Below, one piece after another: positions 40,474-48,956 of a stretch of 64,000 nt of DNA. A program made the position numbers and the translations under genes. This DNA comes from an uncultured Clostridia bacterium. Lineage in GTDB: Bacteria; Bacillota; Clostridia; Oscillospirales; Acutalibacteraceae. The stretch spans positions 124,001 to 188,000 of the forward strand of contig CAMHAH010000003.1 of assembly GCA_946183365.1 (NCBI GenBank). Reading direction: 5' to 3'. The notes below the pieces were generated by a model that saw only the letters and a program-made list of their open reading frames with translations, ran no database searches and was not told the DNA's origin. Within the stretch, counting starts at the first letter, position 1. Every line of letters begins with the position of its first letter.

Positions 40474-41592
40474 TCAGTTGGTGATTGTCATCTCGGTTTC
40501 CTTATCGAAGATATGGATCTTCTCAAGGTCGAACGCAACATCGATGTAATCGCCGGGCTTAGCCTTTGATGTAGGCTCAACACGAGCGGTGACCTGGGTG
40601 CCGCCGATGTTTACATACAGATAGATCTCAGCGCCCATAAGCTCGGTAACAACAACGTTAGCATTGATAACGCCGTTTCTGTCCTGACACTTAGCGAGGA
40701 ACTCGGGCTCGTCATGAACGTGCTCGGGACGGATACCGAAGCGAACTTCCTTACCAACATAGGGCTCGAGAACGCCGTTCTTGTTCTTGCTCTCGGGCAG
40801 GAATACGGTGTACTCGTCAAACTTGAGGGCGAACTTGTCGCCTTCCTTGACCAGTGTAGCGTCGAGGAAGTTCATCTGAGGTGAGCCGATGAAGCCTGCT
40901 ACGAACTCGTTGCAGGGCAGATCATACAGATGCTGAGGAGTATCGACCTGCTGGATGAAGCCGTCCTTCATAACAACGATACGGGTACCCATCGTCATAG
41001 CCTCTGTCTGGTCATGAGTTACATAGATGAATGTGGTGCCCAGCTTCTGATACAGCTTAGAGATCTCGGTTCTCATGTTAGCGCGGAGCTTAGCGTCAAG
41101 GTTTGACAGCGGCTCGTCAAGCAGGAATACCTTAGGATCACGGACGATAGCACGACCCAGAGCAACACGCTGTCTCTGACCGCCGGAGAGAGCCTTCGGC
41201 TTTCTGTCGAGATACTGCTCGATACCGAGGATACGGGCTGCCTCGCCTACGCGGCGCTTGATCTCGTCCTTAGGCATCTTGCGGAGCTTAAGACCGAATG
41301 CCATGTTATCATAAACTGTCATATGGGGATACAGAGCGTAGTTCTGGAAAACCATCGCGATATCTCTGTCCTTAGGAGCAACGTCGTTACAAAGCTTGTC
41401 GCCGATGTAAAGCTCGCCCTTAGAGATATCCTCAAGACCCGCGATCATACGCAGGGTTGTTGACTTACCGCAGCCGGAAGGACCTACAAGAATGATGAAT
41501 TCCTTATCGGCGATCTCAAGGTTGAAGTCGGTTACAGCGACAACGCCGCCGTCATAGATCTTATAAACGTGTTGCAGTGATACATTAGCCAT
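40474..41592 (-). CDS. Sugar ABC transporter ATPase, MsmX/UgpC type
   Basis: The start is ATG 41592 with GGAGG 8 bases upstream. The 372-residue protein has the ABC domain (Walker A GPSGCGKST, signature LSGGQRQRVALGRAIV, Walker B VFLLDEPLSNLD, switch His THDQTEAM). A C-terminal TOBE/OB-fold regulatory part covers about 240-372. It is a cytoplasmic energy subunit for oligosaccharide or glycerol-3-phosphate importers. No permease or binding-protein gene is near, so it probably serves several importers, as MsmX does in Bacillus. Confidence 0.93.
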   Translation of the reverse strand: MANVSLQHVYKIYDGGVVAVTDFNLEIADKEFIILVGPSGCGKSTTLRMIAGLEDISKGELYIGDKLCNDVAPKDRDIAMVFQNYALYPHMTVYDNMAFGLKLRKMPKDEIKRRVGEAARILGIEQYLDRKPKALSGGQRQRVALGRAIVRDPKVFLLDEPLSNLDAKLRANMRTEISKLYQKLGTTFIYVTHDQTEAMTMGTRIVVMKDGFIQQVDTPQHLYDLPCNEFVAGFIGSPQMNFLDATLVKEGDKFALKFDEYTVFLPESKNKNGVLEPYVGKEVRFGIRPEHVHDEPEFLAKCQDRNGVINANVVVTELMGAEIYLYVNIGGTQVTARVEPTSKAKPGDYIDVAFDLEKIHIFDKETEMTITN

Positions 41593-41930
41593 TAAAAAAC
41601 CTCCATTTATTATCCAAATCTGCACGCCTAAGAAGTGCAGCAAAAACTAACTGAAAACTTGCTTTACGCACTTATAATAAGTGTACAGGTATAATATATC
41701 ACAATTCTTTTTGCACTTCCACTTGTTTTTTCACTAAATATTCGGATAATAATTTAGTCATTATTCCGATAAGTAAAAAAAATATACCCTGTAATTGTGC
41801 GAATTTTACAAGGAATTAGCCGATTTATAAGCCATAAGCCGCTGTTTTTGTACGTTTTGTTGATAACAAGGCTTTTGACTGTTATTCAAATAATACCCTT
41901 TTTATCGCATAATTACAGGATATATTGATT
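41593..41930. other. Intergenic region with 15-bp palindrome
   Basis: CACTTATAATAAGTG (41669-41683) is a perfect palindrome in the leader of the ATPase gene, and CGGATAAT...ATTATTCCG (about 41740-41773) is an imperfect inverted repeat upstream. They may be operators for carbon control. No gene is present, and no obvious terminator for the pseudouridine synthase gene appears on the left side. Confidence 0.4.
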
Positions 41931-42644
41931 TTATTTATGATCTTTGAATACAGTACCCGCTTCTTCGGCGCTGAGCTCGCGGGTCTGACCCTCTTTGAGA
42001 GCGCTGTCGAGCTCCAGAGAGCCTATCCTCACCCTTTTGAGAGCCTCTACCCTATAACCGAGAGCCGCGAACATCCTTTTAACCTGATGATATTTGCCCT
42101 CGCTTATCTCGACGGCGGCGTTGGAACCATCGAGTATCTCAGCCTTCGCGCTTTTGCACACGGTACCGTCTTTGAGGATTATGCCCTCTTCAAACCGGGG
42201 TATGATATTGCTGTCTGGCTCACGGTCAAGCGTCGCGATATACCGCTTGGTAACGTGCTTCTTAGGCGACAGCATTCGGTGAGCGTAGTCGCCGTCGTCG
42301 GTGATTATCAAGAGCCCCGTAGTGTCTTTATCGAGCCTCCCCGCAGGGAAGAGCCCGTCGCGCATAAGCTCATCGGGCAGGATATCGAGCACTGTTTTCT
42401 CTTCTCTGTCCTCGGTAGCGCTGACAACGCCCGAGGGCTTGTACATCATATAGTATACATATTTTTTATAGGTCAGCTTTCTGCCGTCAAGAGCCACGGT
42501 GTCGGCATCGGTATCTATCTTGATATCAGCCGCCTTTACCGTGTCGCCGTTGACCGTAACACGCTTGTCCTTCACTGCTCGCTGGACCTCCTTGCGGCTC
42601 AGCTCTGTCTGTGAGGATATGAACTTGTCCAGTCGTTCCTTCAT
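41931..42644 (-). CDS. rsuA: 16S rRNA pseudouridine synthase, RsuA family
   Basis: This 237-residue protein has an N-terminal S4 RNA-binding domain (ERLDKFISSQTELSRKEVQRAV..KRVTVNG) and the RsuA/RluB catalytic domain with the active Asp in FPAGRLDKDTTGLLIITDDG. The C-terminal EGKYHQVKRMFAALG is typical. It should make a pseudouridine in 16S rRNA in the cytoplasm. It is the third of a run of leftward genes after a HAD phosphatase and a DUF4830 gene (12-base gap). RluF-type specificity cannot be excluded. Confidence 0.88.
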   Translation of the reverse strand: MKERLDKFISSQTELSRKEVQRAVKDKRVTVNGDTVKAADIKIDTDADTVALDGRKLTYKKYVYYMMYKPSGVVSATEDREEKTVLDILPDELMRDGLFPAGRLDKDTTGLLIITDDGDYAHRMLSPKKHVTKRYIATLDREPDSNIIPRFEEGIILKDGTVCKSAKAEILDGSNAAVEISEGKYHQVKRMFAALGYRVEALKRVRIGSLELDSALKEGQTRELSAEEAGTVFKDHK

Positions 42645-42656
42645 ATTGTCACCGTA

Positions 42657-43112
42657 TCATTCCGTATTTATCAGCGGCCGCATATCGGAGCCGTCCGTTG
42701 CCGATACATGAGCCGCCGCGATCCTGCCGTCGCTTACGATCAGCGTGATACAGCTGTCACCGCCGCGGCAGGCGTAGATATACTCCTGAGCTATTTTGCC
42801 CTTATGCTGTGTAAGATCCAGCCCCTGAGCCTTTTGCAATTCATTATAGCCGATATAGGTATCGTTCCAGACCTTAGGCACGGTTATCTCCATATCGGTC
42901 AAGATCCCCTCTGTATCATAGCCGCATGCCTTTATGAACGCCTCGATATCCTCTTCATCCTCAGCGCGCAGAGAATAATCCTCGCCGTTGATCTCAACGG
43001 TATCGGGAGCGCCCGCGCGGAGCATAACAAGGCTGACAGCAACAAAAACCGCAGCGCAGATAAGGCAGAAAACCGTAAGACGGATATTTTTGAACCGTAT
43101 TGAACCGAACAT
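42657..43112 (-). CDS. DUF4830-like membrane-anchored protein
   Basis: I chose ATG 43112, after GGGTGAT; the track start at 43142 lacks a proper ribosome site, and ATG 43124 is also possible. The 151-residue protein has one N-terminal membrane helix (LTVFCLICAAVFVAVSLVML) and an outside domain. VEINGEDYSLRAEDEEDIEAFIKACGYD and VPKVWNDTYIGYNELQKAQGLDL fit DUF4830, a clostridial family of unknown role. It sits between the HAD and rRNA synthase genes. Confidence 0.75.
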   Translation of the reverse strand: MFGSIRFKNIRLTVFCLICAAVFVAVSLVMLRAGAPDTVEINGEDYSLRAEDEEDIEAFIKACGYDTEGILTDMEITVPKVWNDTYIGYNELQKAQGLDLTQHKGKIAQEYIYACRGGDSCITLIVSDGRIAAAHVSATDGSDMRPLINTE

Positions 43113-43157
43113 AGTATCACCCATGATATTATATTCGGACAAACTCCGTTTAATAAC

Positions 43158-43808
43158 TTAAATTATGAATTTTATTATTTCAAGCGGACTGTCCGCAAAT
43201 CCGACCGCGCCGCTCCTCTCCATAGCCTCGCGCGTACCGTAGCCGTAGGTAACGCCTATGAAATCCACCCCTGCCGCCTTTGCCCCGTCAGAGTCAAAAT
43301 AGGTATCGCCTATCATAACGGCGCGGCTTTTATCGGTACATCCGAGTACCTGCATAGCGTATGGTATGAGGTCAACTTTAGCCTTTCGGCTGCCGTCGAG
43401 CGACGAGCCGCATATAGCGTCTACGCGACCGCTCAGCTCGAAGGTATCACACACCCGCTCTGCCACGGGCTCATTCTTTGAGGTGCATATAGCAAGCCTG
43501 CAGCCGGATCGTCTCAGGCTGTCGAGCAGTTCAAAAACATCATCATAAACCCCGTTGTTCCTTATGCCCTCGATATCATAATAGTCTCGGTAGATCTGCA
43601 TAGCCGAGGGTATCAGCTCCTCGGGTATATTGCACATACCGCGGAAGGTATCTTCGAGCGGAGGCCCTATATATAATGTATAGTCTGACAGATCGGGACA
43701 CCTCAGCCCAAGCTCCTTCATAGTGTGCTCGATAGACATCCGCACACCCAAAGCGCTCTCGGTCAAGGTGCCGTCGAGATCAAATAGGATATAATCGTAC
43801 TTTTTCAT
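43158..43808 (-). CDS. HAD-family phosphatase (phosphoglycolate phosphatase-like)
   Basis: The start is ATG 43808 (MKKYDYILFDLDGT), with GGTGAAAC upstream. The 216-residue protein has HAD motif I DLDGTLTES, a small helical cap, motif II ICTSKN, motif III Lys in SRKAKVD and motif IV MIGDTYFDSDGAKAAG. It dephosphorylates small metabolites in the cytoplasm; pyrophosphatase PpaX or Gph-type activity cannot be separated from sequence. It starts the leftward cluster and is divergent from ychF. Confidence 0.9.
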   Translation of the reverse strand: MKKYDYILFDLDGTLTESALGVRMSIEHTMKELGLRCPDLSDYTLYIGPPLEDTFRGMCNIPEELIPSAMQIYRDYYDIEGIRNNGVYDDVFELLDSLRRSGCRLAICTSKNEPVAERVCDTFELSGRVDAICGSSLDGSRKAKVDLIPYAMQVLGCTDKSRAVMIGDTYFDSDGAKAAGVDFIGVTYGYGTREAMERSGAVGFADSPLEIIKFII

Positions 43809-43929
43809 TTGTTTCACCGATACAATTCTATTTTGAATTGCCTTTTTTGTCAATATCTGTGTTCATTGACTTTTGTTATCCTCAATGATACAATAGTAAG
43901 GATAAGATTATACAGAAACGGTGATCAAT

Positions 43930-45024
43930 ATGAAATTAGGTATAGTCGGACTTCCGAATGTCGGTAAGTCCACATTATTCAACGCTATTACAAACGCGGG
44001 CGCTCAGAGCGCCAACTACCCCTTCTGCACCATCGAGCCCAACATAGGCGTGGTAGCGGTACCCGACAAGCGTCTCGATAAGCTCGCCGAGATGTACGAT
44101 CCCGATAAATACACTCCCGCTACCATAGAATTCGTAGATATAGCGGGTCTTGTAAAGGGCGCGAGCAAGGGCGAGGGACTGGGCAATAAGTTCCTGTCAA
44201 ATATCCGTGAGTGCGACGCCATAGTCCACGTTGTGCGCTGCTTTGACAACGACGATATCATCCATGTCGAGGGCAGCGTCGACCCTATCCGTGATATCGA
44301 GACTATAGACCTCGAGCTGATACTCAGCGACGTCGAGATGGTTCAGCGCCGTATAGACAAGGCTCAGAAAATGGTCAAGGGCGATAAAAAATTCCAGGCT
44401 CAGGTAGATTTCTTCAAGCGCGTTCTGGACACCCTGAACGAGGGCAAGCCCGCGAGATCCGTAGAGTGTGACGATGACGAAAAAGCTCTGCTGAGCGAGG
44501 TAGCTCTCCTGACTAACAAGCCCGTTATCTTCGCAGCTAACATGAGCGAGGACGACTTCTCGAACGGTATCGAGAGCAACGAAAGATTGAAGAGGGTCCG
44601 TGAGATCGCCGAGGAGCAGAACGCGGGCGTACTTCCTATCTGCGCCGAGATGGAGGCAGAGATCGTCGAGATGGATAAAGAGGAGAAAGAGCTCTTCTTA
44701 AGCGATCTCGGTCTCGAACAGAGCGGTCTTGACCGACTGATAAACGAATGCTACACCCTGCTCGGCCTTATCTCCTACCTCACCGCAGGCAAGCCAGAGG
44801 TCAGAGCATGGACCATCAAAAAGGGCACCAAGGCTCCTCAGGCGGCAGGCAAGATACATACCGACTTTGAGCGCGGCTTCATCCGCGCCGAGGTCATAGC
44901 CTTCGACGACCTGATCGCCTGCGGCTCGATGACCGCTGCTAAAGAGAAGGGCCTCGTCCGTTCAGAGGGCAAAGAATATGTCATGAAGGACGGCGACGTC
45001 GTTCTGTTCCGCTTTAACGTATAA
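43930..45024 (+). CDS. ychF: Ribosome-binding ATPase/GTPase YchF
   Basis: I chose ATG 43930 after CGGTGATC; a GTG three codons earlier is possible. The 364-residue protein has the G1 loop GLPNVGKSTLFNAITNAG, NYPFCTIEPN, G3 DIAGLVKGASKGEGLGN, and the YchF-specific N-x-x-E motif in place of NKxD (ANMSED). A coiled coil and the C-terminal TGS domain follow. It is full length. YchF prefers ATP and binds ribosomes; it helps stress adaptation. Confidence 0.96.
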   Translation: MKLGIVGLPNVGKSTLFNAITNAGAQSANYPFCTIEPNIGVVAVPDKRLDKLAEMYDPDKYTPATIEFVDIAGLVKGASKGEGLGNKFLSNIRECDAIVHVVRCFDNDDIIHVEGSVDPIRDIETIDLELILSDVEMVQRRIDKAQKMVKGDKKFQAQVDFFKRVLDTLNEGKPARSVECDDDEKALLSEVALLTNKPVIFAANMSEDDFSNGIESNERLKRVREIAEEQNAGVLPICAEMEAEIVEMDKEEKELFLSDLGLEQSGLDRLINECYTLLGLISYLTAGKPEVRAWTIKKGTKAPQAAGKIHTDFERGFIRAEVIAFDDLIACGSMTAAKEKGLVRSEGKEYVMKDGDVVLFRFNV

Positions 45025-45126
45025 TTAATCGGAGAATTGATAATGTAAAGACGTCCTTCTCTCAACGGAAGTCTTAATATTGCTCGTGAAGCAGACGGAC
45101 AAATAGTGTCGTTTTTTCAATAATTA

Positions 45127-45155
45127 TTTACAAATCGTCAGATACCATGTATAAT
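45127..45155 (+). promoter_or_regulatory. Promoter of the epimerase-GtrA cluster
   Basis: TTTACA (45127-45132), a 17-base spacer and TATAAT (45150-45155) lie 95 bases before the epimerase start. Confidence 0.75.
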
Positions 45156-45249
45156 AAACTCGGTTTGTTATGAAATCCGTAATATATGTTGTGTTCTGAC
45201 AAAAAGGAAAATGCTTTTATCACTCAAAACAGAAAGGTTTGACGTAATA

Positions 45250-46296
45250 ATGAGAACGGTTTTGATTACCGGCGGTTCCGGTTTTTTCGGACAGATCATG
45301 TGTAAATACTTGACCGAAAAGGGCTTTAGATGTATCAACATAGACCTGGTCAAGAGCGAATATACGCATGATAATCTTATCTCCTATCAGGATGATATCA
45401 GAAATAAAGACAAGCTTGACGAGTTGTTTTCAACATATCAGTTTGAAGCAGTTTTTCATTTTGCCGCTATGCTGGCACACGAAAAGAAAATGCTCAAGGA
45501 ACTGTGGACGTCCAATGTCGATGGCACACAGAACATCATGGACGCTTGTATCAAGCATAACGTCAACAAGATTATTTTCACCTCAAGCAACTGCTTGTGG
45601 GGAAAGAATTTTGACGCCCCCGTGACCGAGGAAGAGCCGCCGGAGCCTGTTGAGATATACGGACGGTCAAAATGGGAGGGCGAAAAAATCCTCCTTTCCG
45701 CGCCCGACAAGGTTAATTCGGTAATCTTCAGATGTCCGACTATCATGGATGAAGGCAGATTGGGCTTATTGGCTATTCTGTACGAGTTTGTTGATGATAA
45801 CAAAAAGCTGTGGATGGTCGGAAACGGTGAAAACAGATATCAGTTCATCTACGCGAAGGATCTTGCCCGCGCCTGCGAGCTTGCATTGGATTATAATGCA
45901 AGCGATATTTTCAACATCGGCTCGGACGATGTCAAATCATTCAACTATACCTATCAGTATGTCGTAGATCATTCCGAATCCACTTCAAAGCTGGCTCATT
46001 TCCCTGCGGGCTTTGCCAAGACTATGATGAAGCTCTGCTACCATTTGGGGATCTCTCCGTTGGGCGTTTATCAGTACAACATGATTTCATCAACTTTTGT
46101 GTTTGATACGACGAAAATCAAGACAAAGCTCGGCTGGAGTCCTACCAAGACTAATGAGGAAATGTTACTGAAATCTTACGAGTATTTTCACAAAAACAAA
46201 AAAGAGATTCGCAACAGAAACAGCAAAGATGTTTCCGCGCATAACAGAGAAGCGGATATGGGCTTGGCTATCAGAGTTCTGAAATTCTTCTCTTGA
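45250..46296 (+). CDS. NAD-dependent epimerase/dehydratase (extended SDR)
   Basis: The start is ATG 45250; AAAGG lies 13 bases upstream. The 348-residue protein has TVLITGGSGFFGQIM (Gly-rich NAD motif), the Asp of INIDLVKSE, VFHFAAMLAH, a Ser/Thr of FTSSNCLWG and the catalytic YGRSK. It should interconvert a nucleotide sugar or related sugar. The linked GtrA-like protein and GT-C glycosyltransferase suggest surface-glycan synthesis. It ends 14 bases before the GtrA start. Confidence 0.88.
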   Translation: MRTVLITGGSGFFGQIMCKYLTEKGFRCINIDLVKSEYTHDNLISYQDDIRNKDKLDELFSTYQFEAVFHFAAMLAHEKKMLKELWTSNVDGTQNIMDACIKHNVNKIIFTSSNCLWGKNFDAPVTEEEPPEPVEIYGRSKWEGEKILLSAPDKVNSVIFRCPTIMDEGRLGLLAILYEFVDDNKKLWMVGNGENRYQFIYAKDLARACELALDYNASDIFNIGSDDVKSFNYTYQYVVDHSESTSKLAHFPAGFAKTMMKLCYHLGISPLGVYQYNMISSTFVFDTTKIKTKLGWSPTKTNEEMLLKSYEYFHKNKKEIRNRNSKDVSAHNREADMGLAIRVLKFFS

Positions 46297-46310
46297 TTAC
46301 CGGAGTAAAC

Positions 46311-46775
46311 ATGAAAGAATTATTCGGTCTTTTATTCACCTTCAAATTTAAGAAGCTCTTTTTTGAGCCGACAAAAAACAATGCCGTCCAATTCTTCCGA
46401 TATTGCTTTGTAGGCGGTATTGCAACCGTAGTCGAAGGAGCGGCTCTTTGGCTCATACAGCATTTTATTTTCTCGGATGAAAAAATGTTCTTTGTCTACC
46501 TGTCACAGGGTATCGCATTTGTTTTGGGAACAATCACTAATTTTTTCTTATCGAGACTTTTTGTTTTTCAAGCAAACAGCAAAAGCATGAAAGCTTCCGG
46601 AGAGTTTATCGTTGTCTTTATCATAAGCGCTGTCGGTCTTTTAGCCAAAGAAGGACTGTTGTGGTACTTTAACAGTAAATTAGGCATCCATTATATGTTG
46701 GTTTGGTCTGTTTCTACTCTGATCGTTCTGATATGGAACTATGTTGCCAGACGACTGTTCATCTATAAAAAATAG
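46311..46775 (+). CDS. GtrA-family membrane protein
   Basis: The start is ATG 46311 after CCGGAG; the track start at 46293 (TTG) is inside the epimerase stop. The 154-residue protein has four membrane helices with FFRYCFVGGIATVVEGAALW and FVLGTITNFFLSRLFVF, hallmarks of GtrA. Such proteins move lipid-linked sugars or take part in teichoic and O-antigen decoration. It is the second gene after the epimerase. Confidence 0.88.
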   Translation: MKELFGLLFTFKFKKLFFEPTKNNAVQFFRYCFVGGIATVVEGAALWLIQHFIFSDEKMFFVYLSQGIAFVLGTITNFFLSRLFVFQANSKSMKASGEFIVVFIISAVGLLAKEGLLWYFNSKLGIHYMLVWSVSTLIVLIWNYVARRLFIYKK

Positions 46776-47061
46776 TATGAAAGGGATATGCCGAAAGCTT
46801 GTTTGGGTTCCCCTTTTATGATTGGTCTATCCCAACGGCCGACTTGTTCGATGAGATCCTTTAGTTGCCCCATTTCACGATAAGCCCCTGAGAGATCGTT
46901 TTTATAGGGTAGCTGTGGTTATCCGAATCTGCTTAAATCGGCAATACTTCGGCGATTTCCGGCTTATCAATAAAGTAGCCACTGATTAATTCACGCCTGA
47001 AGGCCGGGCACTCAACTTGCTTGTATCTTTCTCGCCAATTTGCCCAAAAATCGGCACCCAT
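46770..47061 (-). pseudogene. Decayed protein-coding remnant
   Basis: On the reverse strand a frame from ATG 47061 reads MGADFWANWRERYKQVECPAF...KPEIAEVLPI and stops at 46933. A second frame reads PYKNDLSGAYREMGQLKDLI...GRWDRPIIKGEPK up to 46770. Both look like ordinary protein, and a frameshift and a stop separate them. The family is not recognised. It fills the gap between the GtrA and glycosyltransferase genes, which otherwise shows nothing. Confidence 0.45.
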
Positions 47062-47165
47062 ACGTCAGTATGCGAACCGATTATTTGTCCAAACTGACGA
47101 AAAATCTACTGACGCAATTTACGCACCCGAATTAATCATTGTCTACTAAACCATTCGAGGTTCCT

Positions 47166-48881
47166 ATGAAACAAAAAATACAATACACCCCCGAGGGATT
47201 GTTTGCGTTCATGTGTCGTCACCCCTATCTATTGACCATTGTTCTCTGCGGGCTTCTTCTTCCGTTCGGACTTGCCGACCGCGCCAATATTACCGGCGGA
47301 AGCTGTATCTATCTTGGAGTCGTCATGGGACTGTTCTCCCTGATCGCGATATTTCTATTTAACCTCGGCAAAAACACGACTCAGAACCTGATCCTCAGTT
47401 GCACATCGCTCGCGTGTATCGCTGCATGTATGCTTATCATCAGCATTGTTAAAAACAAAGCTGTCGCAATCTCAATCGTTGCACTGTTGGTCGCTGCCGG
47501 CTTGGTAGTCTTTATCAAGCTGAATTATGAAGTCAGCGACAAAGCGATCATCGCGGTACTGATCTGCTTAGGTATCACGATCCGCTTTGTGTATGTTCTG
47601 TATACGGGAGTTGTTGACCGTCAGCATGACGTAGGCGATTTCAACGGTCAGATCGGTCACGCCGGCTATATCAAATACTGGTACGACAACGGCTTGAAAC
47701 TGCCTGATTTTGACGTCAGAGGTTACTGGCAGTATTACCATCCTCCCTTCCACCACTGGCTGATGGCAGGCTTTATTAAGATCCTTACTTTCCTCGGAGT
47801 CGATTATAACAAAGCGGGCGAAGCGTCACAGATCCTGCCGATGCTGTACTCGTCGCTGACGATGATCGTCAGCTATTACATTTTCCGTATGGTAAAGCTC
47901 AAAGGTACGCCGCTGATCGTCACGATGTCAATCATTTGCTTTCACCCTACCTTTATCCTCTTTGGCGGCTCGTTCAACAACGATATGTTGGTGATGCTGT
48001 TTATGATGTCGTCGATCATGTGGGGGCTCAGATGGTTCAGAGAGCCTGTGATGAAGAACATCATCCCTCTCGCGTTCTGTATAGGCCTCGGCATGATGAC
48101 CAAGCTCTCGGGATGGATGGTAGCTCCCGCGGTAGCGTTCCTCTTCCTTTATATCCTTATCAAGAACATCAAAAAGCCGCTTAGATATATCGGTCAGTAC
48201 GCGGTGTTCGGAGTTATCTGCATACCTCTCGGACTGTGGTGGCAGGTCAGAAACCTGCTGCTGTACAAGGTTCCGCTCACCTATGTGCCCGACCTCGGCG
48301 AGAGTAGCGTGATGTACTCCGGCAATATGCCGCTGACAGAACGCCTGTTCAGCTTCGGCAACGGACAGCTTAGCTATATTTACGGCTCCATCACATATGT
48401 CGGAGCGCCGTTCAACGAATATAATCCCACATTGGCGCTTTTCAAGACCGCCATGTTCGACGAATGCACCAACAGTATCAATGATACACATTTTCCGCAG
48501 ATACACATCACAGGACCGATCCTGTTCTGGATCTCGGTCGTCCTCTTTCTCATCTGCATAGGCTGTTTTTTCATCAGTATGATCAAGAAGAGTAAGAGCA
48601 TAAACGGCGTCGAACGGTTCTATTTCACTCTGCTGTTCTTAGTTATCCTCGTGAGCTACTATATGTTCAGTATCGCCTATCCCCTGTCCTGCTCTTTCAA
48701 TATCCGCTTCTGTATGCCGCTGATACCGCTGTGCGCGATGGGTCTGGGAATGATGCTCAAAAGCACAGAGAACAGCACAAAGCCCGCGGCAACAGCTTTC
48801 AGAAGATTTATGTATGTTCTGACAGCCGCCTTCTGCGGAATGAGCTACCTTGTATATACTCAGGTCGGCTTTACAATATAA
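47166..48881 (+). CDS. GT-C type membrane glycosyltransferase
   Basis: The start is ATG 47166 after GAGG; the track start is an unsupported TTG at 47139. The 571-residue protein has about twelve membrane helices. The first outside loop has VVDRQHDVGDFNGQIGHAGYIKYW, where an Asp pair is the usual catalytic site of GT-C/PMT-ArnT enzymes that use lipid-phosphate sugars. YYHPPFHHWLMAGF follows, as in PMT_2 proteins. The acceptor is unknown. It is followed by a strong terminator and may share the cluster with the epimerase and GtrA genes. Confidence 0.88.
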   Translation: MKQKIQYTPEGLFAFMCRHPYLLTIVLCGLLLPFGLADRANITGGSCIYLGVVMGLFSLIAIFLFNLGKNTTQNLILSCTSLACIAACMLIISIVKNKAVAISIVALLVAAGLVVFIKLNYEVSDKAIIAVLICLGITIRFVYVLYTGVVDRQHDVGDFNGQIGHAGYIKYWYDNGLKLPDFDVRGYWQYYHPPFHHWLMAGFIKILTFLGVDYNKAGEASQILPMLYSSLTMIVSYYIFRMVKLKGTPLIVTMSIICFHPTFILFGGSFNNDMLVMLFMMSSIMWGLRWFREPVMKNIIPLAFCIGLGMMTKLSGWMVAPAVAFLFLYILIKNIKKPLRYIGQYAVFGVICIPLGLWWQVRNLLLYKVPLTYVPDLGESSVMYSGNMPLTERLFSFGNGQLSYIYGSITYVGAPFNEYNPTLALFKTAMFDECTNSINDTHFPQIHITGPILFWISVVLFLICIGCFFISMIKKSKSINGVERFYFTLLFLVILVSYYMFSIAYPLSCSFNIRFCMPLIPLCAMGLGMMLKSTENSTKPAATAFRRFMYVLTAAFCGMSYLVYTQVGFTI

Positions 48882-48901
48882 TCAGATCATAAACAAACGA
48901 A

Positions 48902-48933
48902 CGCCCGCCGTATCTCTACGGCGGGCGCTTTTT
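48902..48933. terminator. Bidirectional terminator
   Basis: CGCCCGCCGTA, TCTC, TACGGCGGGCG and a T-run form a perfect stem between the converging glycosyltransferase and NhaC-type genes. Confidence 0.9.
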
Positions 48934-48956
48934 CTAAGTCTTTATACTTTTTTCGA

